Below, piece after piece: positions 8,221 through 16,852 of a DNA stretch of 64,000 nt. Origin of the DNA: Lysinimonas soli (GTDB taxonomy: Bacteria > Actinomycetota > Actinomycetes > Actinomycetales > Microbacteriaceae); the NCBI RefSeq assembly GCF_042655435.1, contig NZ_JBHSMG010000006.1, forward strand, positions 1 to 64,000, read 5' to 3'. The translations under genes and the position numbers were made by a program. Each line of letters begins with the position of its first letter. Position 1 is the first letter of the stretch. Below the pieces are notes generated by a model. It saw only the letters and a program-made list of their open reading frames with translations. It was not told where the DNA came from and searched no databases.

Positions 8221-9543
8221 TCAGGCGCGCGCGGCCGCCGCCAGCGCCGCCCCGACCGTCGCGATGTCGTCGCGCACCATGCCGACGGTGACCCGCACGA
8301 ACCCGCCGGGCTCGCCGAGCTGAAACGGCGCCCCGGGCGCGACACGGATGCCGGATGCCGCGAGCTGCACCATGGCGGAGCGCTCGTCGTTGACCCGCAA
8401 CCAGGCGTTGACCCCGTCGCCGGGACGCAGGCTCGCGCCCTGCAGGCGGACCGCGGCCGCCAGTTCGCGCTGCCGCTCGGCGTAGCGGTCGCGCGCGGCC
8501 TCGACCTGGGCGACCGAGTCGGGGTCGGTGAGCAGCTCGTAGAGGATCGCCTGCATCATCCGCGAGGTCCAGCCCGGTCCCAGCAGCCGACGGGCGACGA
8601 CCCGGTCGATGAGCGCGCGCGGACCGCCGAGGGCGCCGATCCTCAGATCGGGACCGTGCGACTTCGAGAAGCTGCGCACGTGCAGCACCCGTTCCGGAAG
8701 CCAGGTGGCGAGGGTCACGTCAGGGGCGGAGCTGATCGAGCCCGAGTGGTCGTCCTCGATCACGACGGCATGCTCCGCGTTGCGACTGCGATGCAGCAGG
8801 CTGGCCAGCTCCTGCGCCCGACCGGGTGACATCGACACACCCGTCGGGTTGTGCGCGCGCGGCTGCAGCACGATCATCGTGGGGCCGGCGGCGAGGGCCC
8901 TGGCGAACTCCTGGGGCATCATGCCCTGCTCGTCGACAGGTACGGGCACGGGCTCGAGCCCGTACTGCTCCAACAGGTCCATGAAGGGCGGGAAGGTCGG
9001 ATTCTCGACCGCGACACGGTCGCCGAAGCGGGCGATGGTCGAGAGGGCGCGATCGATCGCATCGAGGGCACCGTTGGTGACCGTGATCGATTCGACGGGC
9101 GACGGCCAGGTCGACCGCATCAGGTCGTGCAGTTCGGGGATGTCGGGCAGCTGCTGGTAGCTCGCGGTGTCCGCTCGAGCCGAGACCCGCGAGAGGGCCG
9201 GGCCGAGTGCCGGCAGCAGCTCCGGATCGGGCGTGCCGCGCGAGAGATCGAGTCGCGCCTCCTGCGCCCCGCCCAGGTCGCGGTAGCGGCGCGGCAGCCA
9301 CTCTCGGGGCACCGAGCGCACGAAGCTGCCGCTGCGGCCACGACTCGTGATGAGCCCCGCCGAGGCGAGGGTCTGCCAGGCGTGGCTGACCGTGGCCGGA
9401 CTCACGCCGAGGTCGATCGCGAGTTCGCGCACCGTGGGCAGCCGGTCGCCGGGGGCGAGGTCTCCCGTCGTGATCAGTCGCGCGATCCCGCTGGCGATGC
9501 CCTGCGGTGATCGCGCTTCGATCGCCTTGCTCACGGATCTCAT
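8221..9543 (-). CDS. MocR-type regulator: GntR winged helix fused to PLP aminotransferase domain
   Basis: A 440-residue fusion. Residues 12-78 form a GntR-type winged helix (GDRLPTVRELAIDLGVSPAT). Residues 95-440 form a fold-type I aminotransferase domain with Asn232 (HNPTG), Asp264 (VIEDDHSG) and the Schiff-base Lys294 in RSFSKSHGPDLR. MocR regulators sense amino-compounds through PLP and usually control an adjacent or divergent catabolic operon; here the likely target is the pyrimidine/hydantoin genes starting at 10919. A bipartite operator-like element (9546-9578) abuts the ATG, pointing to autoregulation. ATG at 9543 or GTG at 9534, 6 nt after CAGGAT, are both possible starts. Confidence 0.9.
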   Translation of the reverse strand: MRSVSKAIEARSPQGIASGIARLITTGDLAPGDRLPTVRELAIDLGVSPATVSHAWQTLASAGLITSRGRSGSFVRSVPREWLPRRYRDLGGAQEARLDLSRGTPDPELLPALGPALSRVSARADTASYQQLPDIPELHDLMRSTWPSPVESITVTNGALDAIDRALSTIARFGDRVAVENPTFPPFMDLLEQYGLEPVPVPVDEQGMMPQEFARALAAGPTMIVLQPRAHNPTGVSMSPGRAQELASLLHRSRNAEHAVVIEDDHSGSISSAPDVTLATWLPERVLHVRSFSKSHGPDLRIGALGGPRALIDRVVARRLLGPGWTSRMMQAILYELLTDPDSVAQVEAARDRYAERQRELAAAVRLQGASLRPGDGVNAWLRVNDERSAMVQLAASGIRVAPGAPFQLGEPGGFVRVTVGMVRDDIATVGAALAAAARA

Positions 9544-9545
9544 CC

Positions 9546-9578
9546 TGAAATGTTCACGTGCTCGGATAACAAAAGCAA
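9546..9578. promoter_or_regulatory. Bipartite operator A (probable MocR site)
   Basis: TGAAATGTTCACG at 9546-9558 is followed, 20 bp start-to-start, by ATAACAAAAGCAA at 9566-9578. The same two blocks at the same 20-bp spacing recur at 10865-10898. The element touches the mocR start codon. The DNA is locally AT-rich for this genome. The two-helical-turn spacing of non-identical half-sites fits MocR operators, but the binding protein is inferred. Confidence 0.7.
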
Positions 9579-9582
9579 GGGG

Positions 9583-10794
9583 TCACGGATACCCGATCAC
9601 CCAGAGCAGGAGGACGGCCGGGATCTGCAGGGCGACGGCGATGCCGAGCAGCAGCCCGCGCCGACGCGGGGTCTCGCTGAGCGGAGCGGCCCCGAGCACG
9701 GGCGCAAGGGGGAGAAGCAGCCTCGGAAGACTCTGCTGCGGCAGGAAGACGGCGGCCAGGTATGCCAGGTGGGCGACCGAGAATCCGAGCACCTCGGGTC
9801 CGAGCGCCCGCACGGCCCGACGGGTCAGCAGCACGACGGCGAGCCCCCAGACCGCCACGACGAGGACGACCCCGAGCGGCCCGAGGTAGCGGGTCGCCAT
9901 GAGCAGCCACGGGGCGAACGGCACGAGCCCTGGCCGGCCGACGTAGCCGGTCCACCAGGCGAGTTCGGTCTGCACGTAGGCGTCGGGATGCCCGGTCACC
10001 GCGCCGGCGATCACCGGCCAGGCGAGCCCCGCCGCTCCGATCGTCGCGCCGCTGAGCAGCACGGACACGACACGGGACCCTGCGGGTGACCTCCCGCTGC
10101 GACGCCTCTTGTCGCGCCACCCCATCACCGAGTGCACGAGGAGCGCGACCCCCAGCACGAGCGCGCCGGGCCGCGTCGCGCTCGCCGCCACGGCGAGCAG
10201 CGTGAAGGGCAGAAGGCGATCGGCCCGCAGGGCCAGGAGCGCGCCGAACAGCAGCAGAAGGAAGAGCGACTCCGCGTAGGCCACCTGCAGCACGAACGAC
10301 AACGGGCCGACGCAGAACAGCACGGTGCCCCAGAGAGCGGCACGCGGGGTGGTGGTGCGCTGCAGGAGTCGATGCAGCACCACCGCGGCTCCGGCGCCCG
10401 CGAGCAGCGAGACGAGCACCGCGACGACGTCGAACGAATCGGCTGAGCCGCTGCCGGTCGCGGCCATGATCGCGCGCACCAGGGCGGGGTACAGCGGAAG
10501 GAACGCCCAGGCGTTGGGCAGCACGTGCCCCGCCGCATCCACCGGCAAGGTCGTGGGGTACCCGTGCAGGGCGATCTGACGGTAGGCGGTGCCGTCCCAG
10601 GCAGCCAGGAAGTGCAGGAAGCCGGTGGCGGCTCGCGCGCTGCCGAAGGGGAGCCGCAGCGTGGGCGCGAGCAGGAAGCAGGCGAGGAGGATGGCCGTTG
10701 TCAGCACGCGGGACGCCGCGTACACTCCGAGCACCCGCAGGCTCGGGTGCGCCGCGGGCGGAGCGGCCGGTGTGGTCTCGGAAGTCGACGACAT
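9583..10794 (-). CDS. Polytopic membrane glycosyltransferase, mannosyltransferase (PIG-V-like)
   Basis: A 403-residue polytopic protein with about 8-10 hydrophobic helices. An early lumenal-type loop FLHFLAAWDGTAYRQIALHGYP carries the W-D-G-x-x-Y motif typical of dolichol-phosphate-mannose-dependent GT-C enzymes (GPI mannosyltransferase 2/PIG-V-like). It probably transfers a sugar from a polyprenyl-phosphate donor to a surface glycan or lipid outside the membrane. It sits between mocR and the catabolic genes with no obvious link to pyrimidine breakdown and is flanked by two copies of the operator-like element, so insertion into the regulator/operon intergenic region is likely. No strong Shine-Dalgarno is seen. 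Confidence 0.75.
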   Translation of the reverse strand: MSSTSETTPAAPPAAHPSLRVLGVYAASRVLTTAILLACFLLAPTLRLPFGSARAATGFLHFLAAWDGTAYRQIALHGYPTTLPVDAAGHVLPNAWAFLPLYPALVRAIMAATGSGSADSFDVVAVLVSLLAGAGAAVVLHRLLQRTTTPRAALWGTVLFCVGPLSFVLQVAYAESLFLLLLFGALLALRADRLLPFTLLAVAASATRPGALVLGVALLVHSVMGWRDKRRRSGRSPAGSRVVSVLLSGATIGAAGLAWPVIAGAVTGHPDAYVQTELAWWTGYVGRPGLVPFAPWLLMATRYLGPLGVVLVVAVWGLAVVLLTRRAVRALGPEVLGFSVAHLAYLAAVFLPQQSLPRLLLPLAPVLGAAPLSETPRRRGLLLGIAVALQIPAVLLLWVIGYP

Positions 10795-10864
10795 GGTCCG
10801 CTCGGGGCTCGCTGATTCGGGGGATGACCGGGTTTAATGCCGTTGTCATCGTGCGTAACGTCAG

Positions 10865-10898
10865 TGAAATGTTTACGGCGAACAATAACAAAAAGCAA
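10865..10898. promoter_or_regulatory. Bipartite operator B (probable MocR site) before the pyrimidine-catabolic operon
   Basis: TGAAATGTTTACG at 10865-10877 and ATAACAAAAAGCAA at 10885-10898 repeat element A (9546-9578) with one change in the first block and one extra A in the second, at identical 20-bp spacing. The element ends 20 nt before the beta-ureidopropionase ATG at 10919, a suitable place for a regulator to control the operon. Confidence 0.7.
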
Positions 10899-10918
10899 CT
10901 TGTCGAGGGAGAGCAGAC

Positions 10919-11767
10919 ATGACGATCGTCCGAGCCGCCATCACTCAGACCACGTGGACCGGCGACAAGGAGTCGATGATCGCCAAGCACGAGCAGTTCG
11001 CTCGTGATGCGGCCGCCGCCGGCGCCGAGGTGATCTGCTTCCAGGAGTTGTTCTACGGCCCGTACTTCGGGATCACCGAAGACAAGAAGTACTATGCCTA
11101 CGCCGAGCCGGCCGACGGCCCCATCGTGCAGCGCTTCGCCAAGCTCGCCGAAGAGCTCAAGCTCGTGATGGTCCTGCCCATCTACGAGGAGGACATGCCC
11201 GGCCTGTACTACAACACGGCGGTCGTGGTGGATGCCGACGGCAAGATCCTCGGCAAGTACCGCAAGCACCACATCCCGCACCTCGATCGCTTCTGGGAGA
11301 AGTTCTACTTCCGTCCCGGCAACCTCGGCTATCCCGTGTTCGAGACCGCGGTCGGCCCGATCGGCGTCTACATCTGCTACGACCGGCACTTCCCCGAGGG
11401 CTGGCGCGAGCTGGGGCTGAACGGCGCCCAGATCGTCTTCAACCCGAACGCCACGAAGCCGGGCCTGAGCAACCGCCTCTGGGAGATCGAGCAGCCGGCC
11501 GCCGCGGCCGCCAACGGCTACTTCGTGGCGGCGGCGAACCGGGTCGGAACCGAAGACAACGAGTACGGCGACCTCGCCGTGACCTTCTACGGCAAGAGCC
11601 AGTTCGTCGACCCGCAGGGCAACCTCATCGGAGAGTACGGGAGCGGGGAGCACGAGGAGCTCGTGATCCGCGACCTGAACATGGACATGATCCGCCAGGT
11701 GCGCGACGACTGGCAGTTCTACCGCGATCGTCGCCCCGAGTCGTACACCTCGATCCCGAAGCCGTAA
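10919..11767 (+). CDS. Nitrilase-family amidohydrolase, probable beta-ureidopropionase
   Basis: A 282-residue carbon-nitrogen hydrolase with the complete nitrilase triad: Glu43 (ICFQELFYGPYFG), Lys116 (LGKYRKHHIP) and Cys153 (VYICYDRHFPEGWREL). These enzymes hydrolyse N-carbamoyl-beta-alanine to beta-alanine, CO2 and ammonia in the reductive pyrimidine pathway; N-carbamoyl-D-amino acid hydrolysis is an alternative. The RBS GAGGGAGAG lies 8 nt upstream. It is first in an operon with dihydropyrimidinase, an F420-type oxidoreductase, an ABC importer and an aminotransferase, and is preceded by operator B. The neighbours favour beta-ureidopropionase. Confidence 0.88.
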   Translation: MTIVRAAITQTTWTGDKESMIAKHEQFARDAAAAGAEVICFQELFYGPYFGITEDKKYYAYAEPADGPIVQRFAKLAEELKLVMVLPIYEEDMPGLYYNTAVVVDADGKILGKYRKHHIPHLDRFWEKFYFRPGNLGYPVFETAVGPIGVYICYDRHFPEGWRELGLNGAQIVFNPNATKPGLSNRLWEIEQPAAAAANGYFVAAANRVGTEDNEYGDLAVTFYGKSQFVDPQGNLIGEYGSGEHEELVIRDLNMDMIRQVRDDWQFYRDRRPESYTSIPKP

Positions 11768-11826
11768 CGGCAAGCTGGCCGGGGCGGATCGCACGCCGCA
11801 GTTCTCGAGTCGTCAAGGAGCGCAGC

Positions 11827-13263
11827 ATGGCCACCACTCTCATCACCGGCGGGACCGTCGTCTCGGCAACCGGCCGCGGCGCGGCCGACGTGCTGATCGA
11901 CGGCGAGACGATCGTCGGGGTGCTCGAGCCCGGATCGGTGCTGCTCGGCACGAATCTCGCCGAGTCGGCCGACACCGTCATCGACGCGACCGGCAAGTAC
12001 GTCATCCCCGGCGGCATCGATGCCCACACCCATTTCGAGCTGCCGTTCGGCGGCACGGAGGCCTCCGACACCTTCGAGTCCGGTACCCGGGCTGCGGCCT
12101 GGGGCGGCACGACGACCGTCATCGACTTCGCCGTGCAGACCACCGGAACCCGCATCCAGGACGGGCTGGCCCGGTGGCATGCCAAGGCCGAGGGCAACTG
12201 CGCGATCGACTACGGCTTCCACCAGATCATGGGCGGCGTCGACGAGGACTCCCTGAAGGCCATGGAGGGCTTCGCGGCCGAGGGCATCACGAGCTACAAG
12301 ATGTTCATGGCCTATCCGGGGGTCTTCTACTCGGATGACGGCCAGATCCTGCGGGCGATGCAGAAGGCCGCCGACTTGGGCCTGCTCACGATGATGCACG
12401 CCGAGAACGGACCGGCCATCGACGTGCTCGCGGCGCAGCTCGTCGAGCAGGGAAAGACCGACCCGTACTACCACGGCATCGCCCGCGCCTGGCAGATGGA
12501 GGAGGAGGCGACCCATCGCGCGATCATGCTCGCCGACCTCACCCGTGCGCCGCTCTACGTCGTGCACGTGAGCGCCAAGCAGGCGGTCCAGCAGTTGGCC
12601 TGGGCCCGCGACAACGGCAAGAACGTCTTCGGCGAGACCTGTCCGCAGTACCTGTACCTCTCGCTCGAGGAGCAGCTCGGCGCGTCGAGCGACGAGTGGG
12701 GCGCCTTCGAGGGCGCCAAGTGGGTGTGCTCGACCCCGCTGCGCTCCCGCGAGGAGGGGCACCAGGATCACATGTGGCAGGCCCTGCGCACCAACGACCT
12801 GCAGATGGTCTCGACCGACCACTGCCCGTTCTGCATGAAGGGCCAGAAGGACCTGGGCGTCGGCGACTTCCGCAAGATCCCGAACGGCATCGGCTCGGTC
12901 GAGCACCGCATGGACCTCATGTACCAGGGCGTGGTCACCGGGCAGCTCAGCCTCGAACGCTGGGTCGAGCTGACCAGCACGACCCCGGCCCGCATGTTCG
13001 GCATGTACGGCAAGAAGGGCGTCATCACGCCGGGGGCCGACGGGGACGTCGTGATCTACGACCCGAACGGCCACACCAGCATCGGCGTCGGCAAGACCCA
13101 CCACATGAACATGGACCACTCGGCCTGGGAGGGCTTCGAGATCGACGGTCATGTCGACACCGTCATCAGCCGCGGCAAGGTGATCGTCGACGGCAACCGC
13201 TACCTCGGCGCCAAGGGCGACGGTCGCTTCGTCAAGCGCGGCCTGTCGCAGTACCTGATCTAG
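11827..13263 (+). CDS. hydA: Dihydropyrimidinase / D-hydantoinase
   Basis: A 478-residue cyclic amidohydrolase that opens dihydrouracil, dihydrothymine or 5-substituted hydantoins. The binuclear metal site is intact: His67 and His69 (DAHTHF), carbamylated Lys158 (TSYKMFMAYPG), His191 (MMHAENG), His247 (VVHVSAKQ) and Asp331 (STDHCPFC). Length is typical. AAGGAG lies 7 nt before the ATG. It follows the beta-ureidopropionase gene by 59 bp, so substrate order matches: this enzyme yields the N-carbamoyl product that the upstream enzyme cleaves. Confidence 0.95.
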   Translation: MATTLITGGTVVSATGRGAADVLIDGETIVGVLEPGSVLLGTNLAESADTVIDATGKYVIPGGIDAHTHFELPFGGTEASDTFESGTRAAAWGGTTTVIDFAVQTTGTRIQDGLARWHAKAEGNCAIDYGFHQIMGGVDEDSLKAMEGFAAEGITSYKMFMAYPGVFYSDDGQILRAMQKAADLGLLTMMHAENGPAIDVLAAQLVEQGKTDPYYHGIARAWQMEEEATHRAIMLADLTRAPLYVVHVSAKQAVQQLAWARDNGKNVFGETCPQYLYLSLEEQLGASSDEWGAFEGAKWVCSTPLRSREEGHQDHMWQALRTNDLQMVSTDHCPFCMKGQKDLGVGDFRKIPNGIGSVEHRMDLMYQGVVTGQLSLERWVELTSTTPARMFGMYGKKGVITPGADGDVVIYDPNGHTSIGVGKTHHMNMDHSAWEGFEIDGHVDTVISRGKVIVDGNRYLGAKGDGRFVKRGLSQYLI

Positions 13264-13284
13264 GAATCGCGGAGCACACACAGC

Positions 13285-14301
13285 ATGGACTTCGGGGCAG
13301 TTCTTCAGACCAATCCACCGGCGTCGCGCACGATCGCGCTCGCCAAGCTCGCCGAACAGCATGGCTTCAGCCACGTCTGGACCTTCGACTCGCACCTGCT
13401 CTGGCAGGAGCCGTACGTGATCTACAGCCAGATCCTCGCCGAGACGCGGCGGGTGAAGGTGGGCCCGTTCGTCACCAACCCGGCGACGCGCGACTGGACC
13501 GTCACGGCATCCGTGTTCGCGACCCTCAACGAGATGTACGGCAACCGCACGGTCGTGGGCATCGGCCGCGGCGACTCCGCGGTGCGCGTCACCAACGGCA
13601 AGCCGACCACGTTGAAGGAGCTGCGCGAGGCGATCCACGTCATCCGCGAGCTCGGCAACAGCCGCGAGGTCGAGTACAACGGCTCGATGTTGCGCTTCCC
13701 CTGGAGCGTCGGCAGCGAACTCGAGGTCTGGGTCGCCGCCTACGGGCCGCTCGCCCTCAAGCTGACGGGCGAGGTCGGCGACGGCTTCATTCTGCAGCTG
13801 GCCGACGTCGACATCGCGAAGTGGATGATCGGCACGGTGCGCGAGGCCGCCGAGAAGGCCGGACGCGATCCGGACGCCATCACCTTCTGCGTCGCCGCGC
13901 CGTTCTACGTCGGCGACGACTGGGACCACATGCGCAACCAGTGCCGCTGGTTCGGGGGCATGGTCGGCAACCACGTCGCCGACATCGTCGAGAAGTACGG
14001 GGCGAGCGGCACCGTGCCGAAGGCACTCACCGACTACATCGAGGGCCGCACCGGCTACGACTACAACACGCACGGCAAGGCCGGCAACGAGCACGTCGAC
14101 TTCGTGCCCGACGAGATCGTCGACCGGTTCTGCCTGCTCGGCAACTCGGCGCAGCACATCGAGAGGCTCGAGGAGCTCAAGTCGATCGGCGTCGACCAGT
14201 TCGCCGGCTACCTGCAGCACGACAACAAGGAGGAGACCCTCCGCGTCTACGGCGAGACCGTCATCCCGGCCCTCTCGGACCGGGTGACGGCGAAGGCATG
14301 A
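13285..14301 (+). CDS. Luciferase-like F420-dependent oxidoreductase of the hydantoinase cluster
   Basis: A 338-residue luciferase-like monooxygenase (LLM) superfamily protein of the F420-dependent type often found beside hydantoinase/dihydropyrimidinase genes. The TIM-barrel start is MDFGAVLQTNPPASRTIALAKLAEQHGF, with VGPFVTNPATRDWTVTASVFATLNEMYGNRTVVGIGRGDSA as the conserved cofactor-binding core. It lies 21 bp after dihydropyrimidinase and overlaps the permease by ATGA. I see no classical dihydropyrimidine dehydrogenase in the cluster, so this protein is the best candidate for the first redox step, reduction of the pyrimidine C5=C6 bond with F420H2. That role is inference; an FMN-type ring-oxidising activity like RutA is the main alternative. 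Confidence 0.85.
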   Translation: MDFGAVLQTNPPASRTIALAKLAEQHGFSHVWTFDSHLLWQEPYVIYSQILAETRRVKVGPFVTNPATRDWTVTASVFATLNEMYGNRTVVGIGRGDSAVRVTNGKPTTLKELREAIHVIRELGNSREVEYNGSMLRFPWSVGSELEVWVAAYGPLALKLTGEVGDGFILQLADVDIAKWMIGTVREAAEKAGRDPDAITFCVAAPFYVGDDWDHMRNQCRWFGGMVGNHVADIVEKYGASGTVPKALTDYIEGRTGYDYNTHGKAGNEHVDFVPDEIVDRFCLLGNSAQHIERLEELKSIGVDQFAGYLQHDNKEETLRVYGETVIPALSDRVTAKA

Positions 14302-15167
14302 GACGAGTCCGCGCGACACTGTTCGGCATCGCCGGCGTCGTGCTGCTCGGGGTGGTCTGGGAGGCCTACAAGGCGCTCGCGCCGGCCACGGGCGTCGTCG
14401 TCGGCGGCCTCACGGTGCTGCCTCGCACGAGCGACGCCGCGATGCCGCACCTGTCGACCATGCTGCAGCGGGCGCTGGAGCCGGTCACGACCGCCGCGGG
14501 GTCTCCGCCGCTCTGGGTCGCGGTGCTGCAGGCCTCGCTCTTCACTCTGAGCGTCGCCGCGATCGGCTGGCTGGTCGGCGTGGTCGTCGGCTTTCTGATC
14601 GCGACGGTCATGCAGCGCTTCCGCACCGCCGAGTCGGCCCTGCTGCCGTGGGTCGTCCTCAGCCAGACGGTGCCGCTCATCGCGATCGCGCCGCTCGTGA
14701 AGCGCTGGGGCGCCCTCGTGCACCTGGGCCCCTTCGACTGGCAGGACTGGATGTCGGTGGCCCTCATCGCCTCCTATCTCGCCTTCTTCCCGGTGTCGAT
14801 CGGCGCGCTGCGCGGGCTGGCCTCTCCCGAGCAGGCGCATCTCGACCTCATGCGGGCCTACGGGGTCGGATGGTGGCGCAGCTACCTGCGCCTGCGGGTT
14901 CCGGCGAGCGTGCCCTACCTGGTCCCCGCGCTGCGCCTCGCGGCCGCGAACGCCGTGATCGGCACGGTCGTCGCCGAGGTCTCGATCGGCCTGAGCGGCG
15001 GCGTCGGGCGGATGATCATCGAATTCGCACAGACCGGCAGCAGCGATCCCGCGAAGCAGTGGGCGCCGATCTTCGGGGCCGTGCTGGTCGGCCTGGTGGC
15101 CGCCGGAGCGGTCGCCGTGATCGGCGCGGCCCTGCGCAAGTACCGAAGGAGTGAGGTCGTCGGATGA
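14298..15167 (+). CDS. ABC transporter permease (pyrimidine/hydantoin importer)
   Basis: A 289-residue inner-membrane permease of the SsuC/TauC-like (BPD_transp_1) family. About six transmembrane helices are visible, with the EAA-like loop MRAYGVGWWRSYLRLRVPASVPYLVPALRLA that contacts the ATPase. The ATG overlaps the oxidoreductase stop by 4 nt, and its own end overlaps the ATPase start, so the whole set is translationally coupled. A ~60-residue periplasmic insertion after the first helix is longer than usual. The substrate is inferred from the catabolic neighbours. Confidence 0.9.
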   Translation: MRRVRATLFGIAGVVLLGVVWEAYKALAPATGVVVGGLTVLPRTSDAAMPHLSTMLQRALEPVTTAAGSPPLWVAVLQASLFTLSVAAIGWLVGVVVGFLIATVMQRFRTAESALLPWVVLSQTVPLIAIAPLVKRWGALVHLGPFDWQDWMSVALIASYLAFFPVSIGALRGLASPEQAHLDLMRAYGVGWWRSYLRLRVPASVPYLVPALRLAAANAVIGTVVAEVSIGLSGGVGRMIIEFAQTGSSDPAKQWAPIFGAVLVGLVAAGAVAVIGAALRKYRRSEVVG

Positions 15168-15997
15168 ACGCCATGAGCATGGGATCCCCGACCGAGGTCG
15201 CGGTCTCGGTCACCGGAGTCGGCAAGGTCTTCGCCGGCGGCCGGGGATCGACGGTCACCGCCCTCGACGACGTGAGTGTCGACATCGCCGCGGGGGAGTT
15301 CGTGTCGCTCATCGGCCCGAGCGGATGCGGCAAGTCGACGCTGCTGCGCCTGATCGCCGATCTCGACTCGGCCAGCACCGGCACCGTGACCGTGTTCGGC
15401 AAGAGCGCTCGTCAGGCGCGTCTCGACCAGGACTACGGCATCGCCTTCCAGCAGGCCGGACTGCTGCCGTGGCGCACGGTGCGCGAGAACATCGAGCTGC
15501 CGCTCGAACTGCACGGCGCGGGCCGGGCCGCCCGGCGCGCGCGGGCGAGCGAGCTCATCGAACTGGTCGGACTCGGTGAGTTCGGCGACCGGCATCCGGA
15601 TCAGCTCTCGGGCGGCATGCAGCAGCGCGTCGCCATCGCTCGCTCGCTCGCCGAGAGTCCGCGACTGCTCCTGATGGACGAACCGTTCGGGGCGCTCGAC
15701 GAGATGACCCGGGAGCGGATGCAGACCGAACTCGCACGGCTGCGCGCCGAGACCGGTGCCGCCGTCGTGTTCGTGACCCACTCCATCCCCGAGGCGGTCT
15801 ATCTCTCCGACCGCGTCGTCGTCATGTCGCCTCGGCCGGGGCGCATCGTCGACATCGTCGACGTCACCCTCGGCGGGGCGAGCGCCCGCACCGACGAGCT
15901 GCGCGAAGACGCCCACTTCTTCGAGCGGGTCAGCGCCGTGCGCGAGGCCCTGCACGCACGGGGCGTCGCGGCCGCACGAGGGGTCGACGACCGATGA
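15164..15997 (+). CDS. ABC transporter ATP-binding protein
   Basis: A 277-residue nitrate/sulfonate/taurine-type ATPase. Walker A is GPSGCGKST at 51-59, the signature LSGGMQQR at 148-155, Walker B LLLMDEPFGALDE at 168-180 and the switch His in VFVTHS. It energises the two permeases 14298-15167 and 15994-16785. It overlaps both by 4 nt (ATGA). Alternative in-frame starts exist at Met4 and Met6; the first is chosen for coupling. Confidence 0.93.
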   Translation: MNAMSMGSPTEVAVSVTGVGKVFAGGRGSTVTALDDVSVDIAAGEFVSLIGPSGCGKSTLLRLIADLDSASTGTVTVFGKSARQARLDQDYGIAFQQAGLLPWRTVRENIELPLELHGAGRAARRARASELIELVGLGEFGDRHPDQLSGGMQQRVAIARSLAESPRLLLMDEPFGALDEMTRERMQTELARLRAETGAAVVFVTHSIPEAVYLSDRVVVMSPRPGRIVDIVDVTLGGASARTDELREDAHFFERVSAVREALHARGVAAARGVDDR

Positions 15998-16785
15998 GCG
16001 CGCGCACCGCGGCGGGAGGGTTCGGAAGCCGACGGCTGGTCCGGGTCGTGGCCCCGATCCTGCTCGGCGTGCTCGCGCTCGCGCTGTGGCAGGGGCTGGT
16101 CGTGGTGCTCGACATCAAGCCGTTCGTGCTGCCGGGCCCGATCGCGATCGGCACCCAGTTCGGGCTGAGGGCGCCGTTCGTGCTCACGGCGGCGCTCATC
16201 ACGGCCGGCAATGCGCTCGTCGGGCTCGTCATCGGCATCGTGCTCGGGGTCGTAGGGGCGGCGCTCGCGGCGTCGCTGCGGGCGCTCGACGAGCTCAGCG
16301 CGCCGCTCGTGACCGCGGCGTCCGTCATCCCGATCGTCTCGCTGGCCCCCGCGCTCTACACGATGTTCGGGGCCGACGTGCAGACCACCCGGGTGCTCAT
16401 CGCGGCGCTCGCGTCGTTCATCCCCGTCTACTTCAACTCACTGCGCGGGCTGCGCACGGTCGCGCCGATCCATCGCGACCTCATGCGGTCGTACGCCGCG
16501 AGCCGGTGGCAGGCGACCCGGGCGGTCACGCTGCCGGGGGCGCTGCCGTACTTCTTCACCGGGGTGCGCATCGCCTCCTCGCTCGCCGTGATCTCGGCTC
16601 TCATCGCCGAGGACTTCGGCGGTCCGATCAACGGGCTCGGCACCTCGATCACCTCGGCGGTCTCGTCGAGCAACTACCCGCTCGCCTGGGCATTCGTGCT
16701 CGGGGCGATCATCACCGGTCTCGTCTTCTACTGCGTGACCCTGGCCTTGGAGACCGTTGCAACGTGGCATCGCGCATCCGCATGA
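15994..16785 (+). CDS. ABC transporter permease, second subunit
   Basis: A 263-residue permease with about six membrane helices and the EAA loop LMRSYAASRWQATRAVTLPGALPYFFTGVRIA. It pairs with the permease at 14298 to make a heterodimeric channel, unlike many NMT1-type importers that use a single permease gene. ATGA overlap with the ATPase gene. The gap of 67 bp to the binding-protein gene holds a separate strong RBS. Confidence 0.9.
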   Translation: MSARTAAGGFGSRRLVRVVAPILLGVLALALWQGLVVVLDIKPFVLPGPIAIGTQFGLRAPFVLTAALITAGNALVGLVIGIVLGVVGAALAASLRALDELSAPLVTAASVIPIVSLAPALYTMFGADVQTTRVLIAALASFIPVYFNSLRGLRTVAPIHRDLMRSYAASRWQATRAVTLPGALPYFFTGVRIASSLAVISALIAEDFGGPINGLGTSITSAVSSSNYPLAWAFVLGAIITGLVFYCVTLALETVATWHRASA

Positions 16786-16852
16786 GACGTGCCGTCGCAG
16801 CCATGTGCGGCCCGGTTCCCCACCCAGACAGCACCACGAAGGAGGAAGCACC

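Noticed and set aside
9583..10794. Transposon or IS explaining the duplicated operator
   Set aside because: No terminal inverted repeats or transposase; the gene is an ordinary polytopic glycosyltransferase, so the mechanism of insertion remains open.
12696..14297. A long frame extending upstream of the ABC permease
   Set aside because: This part is read in a second frame across dihydropyrimidinase and the oxidoreductase; the permease homology begins at the ATG at 14298.
16786..16852. TPP riboswitch before the NMT1/THI5-like binding protein
   Set aside because: The gap is only 67 bp and lacks the conserved CTGAGA and other thi-box sequences.
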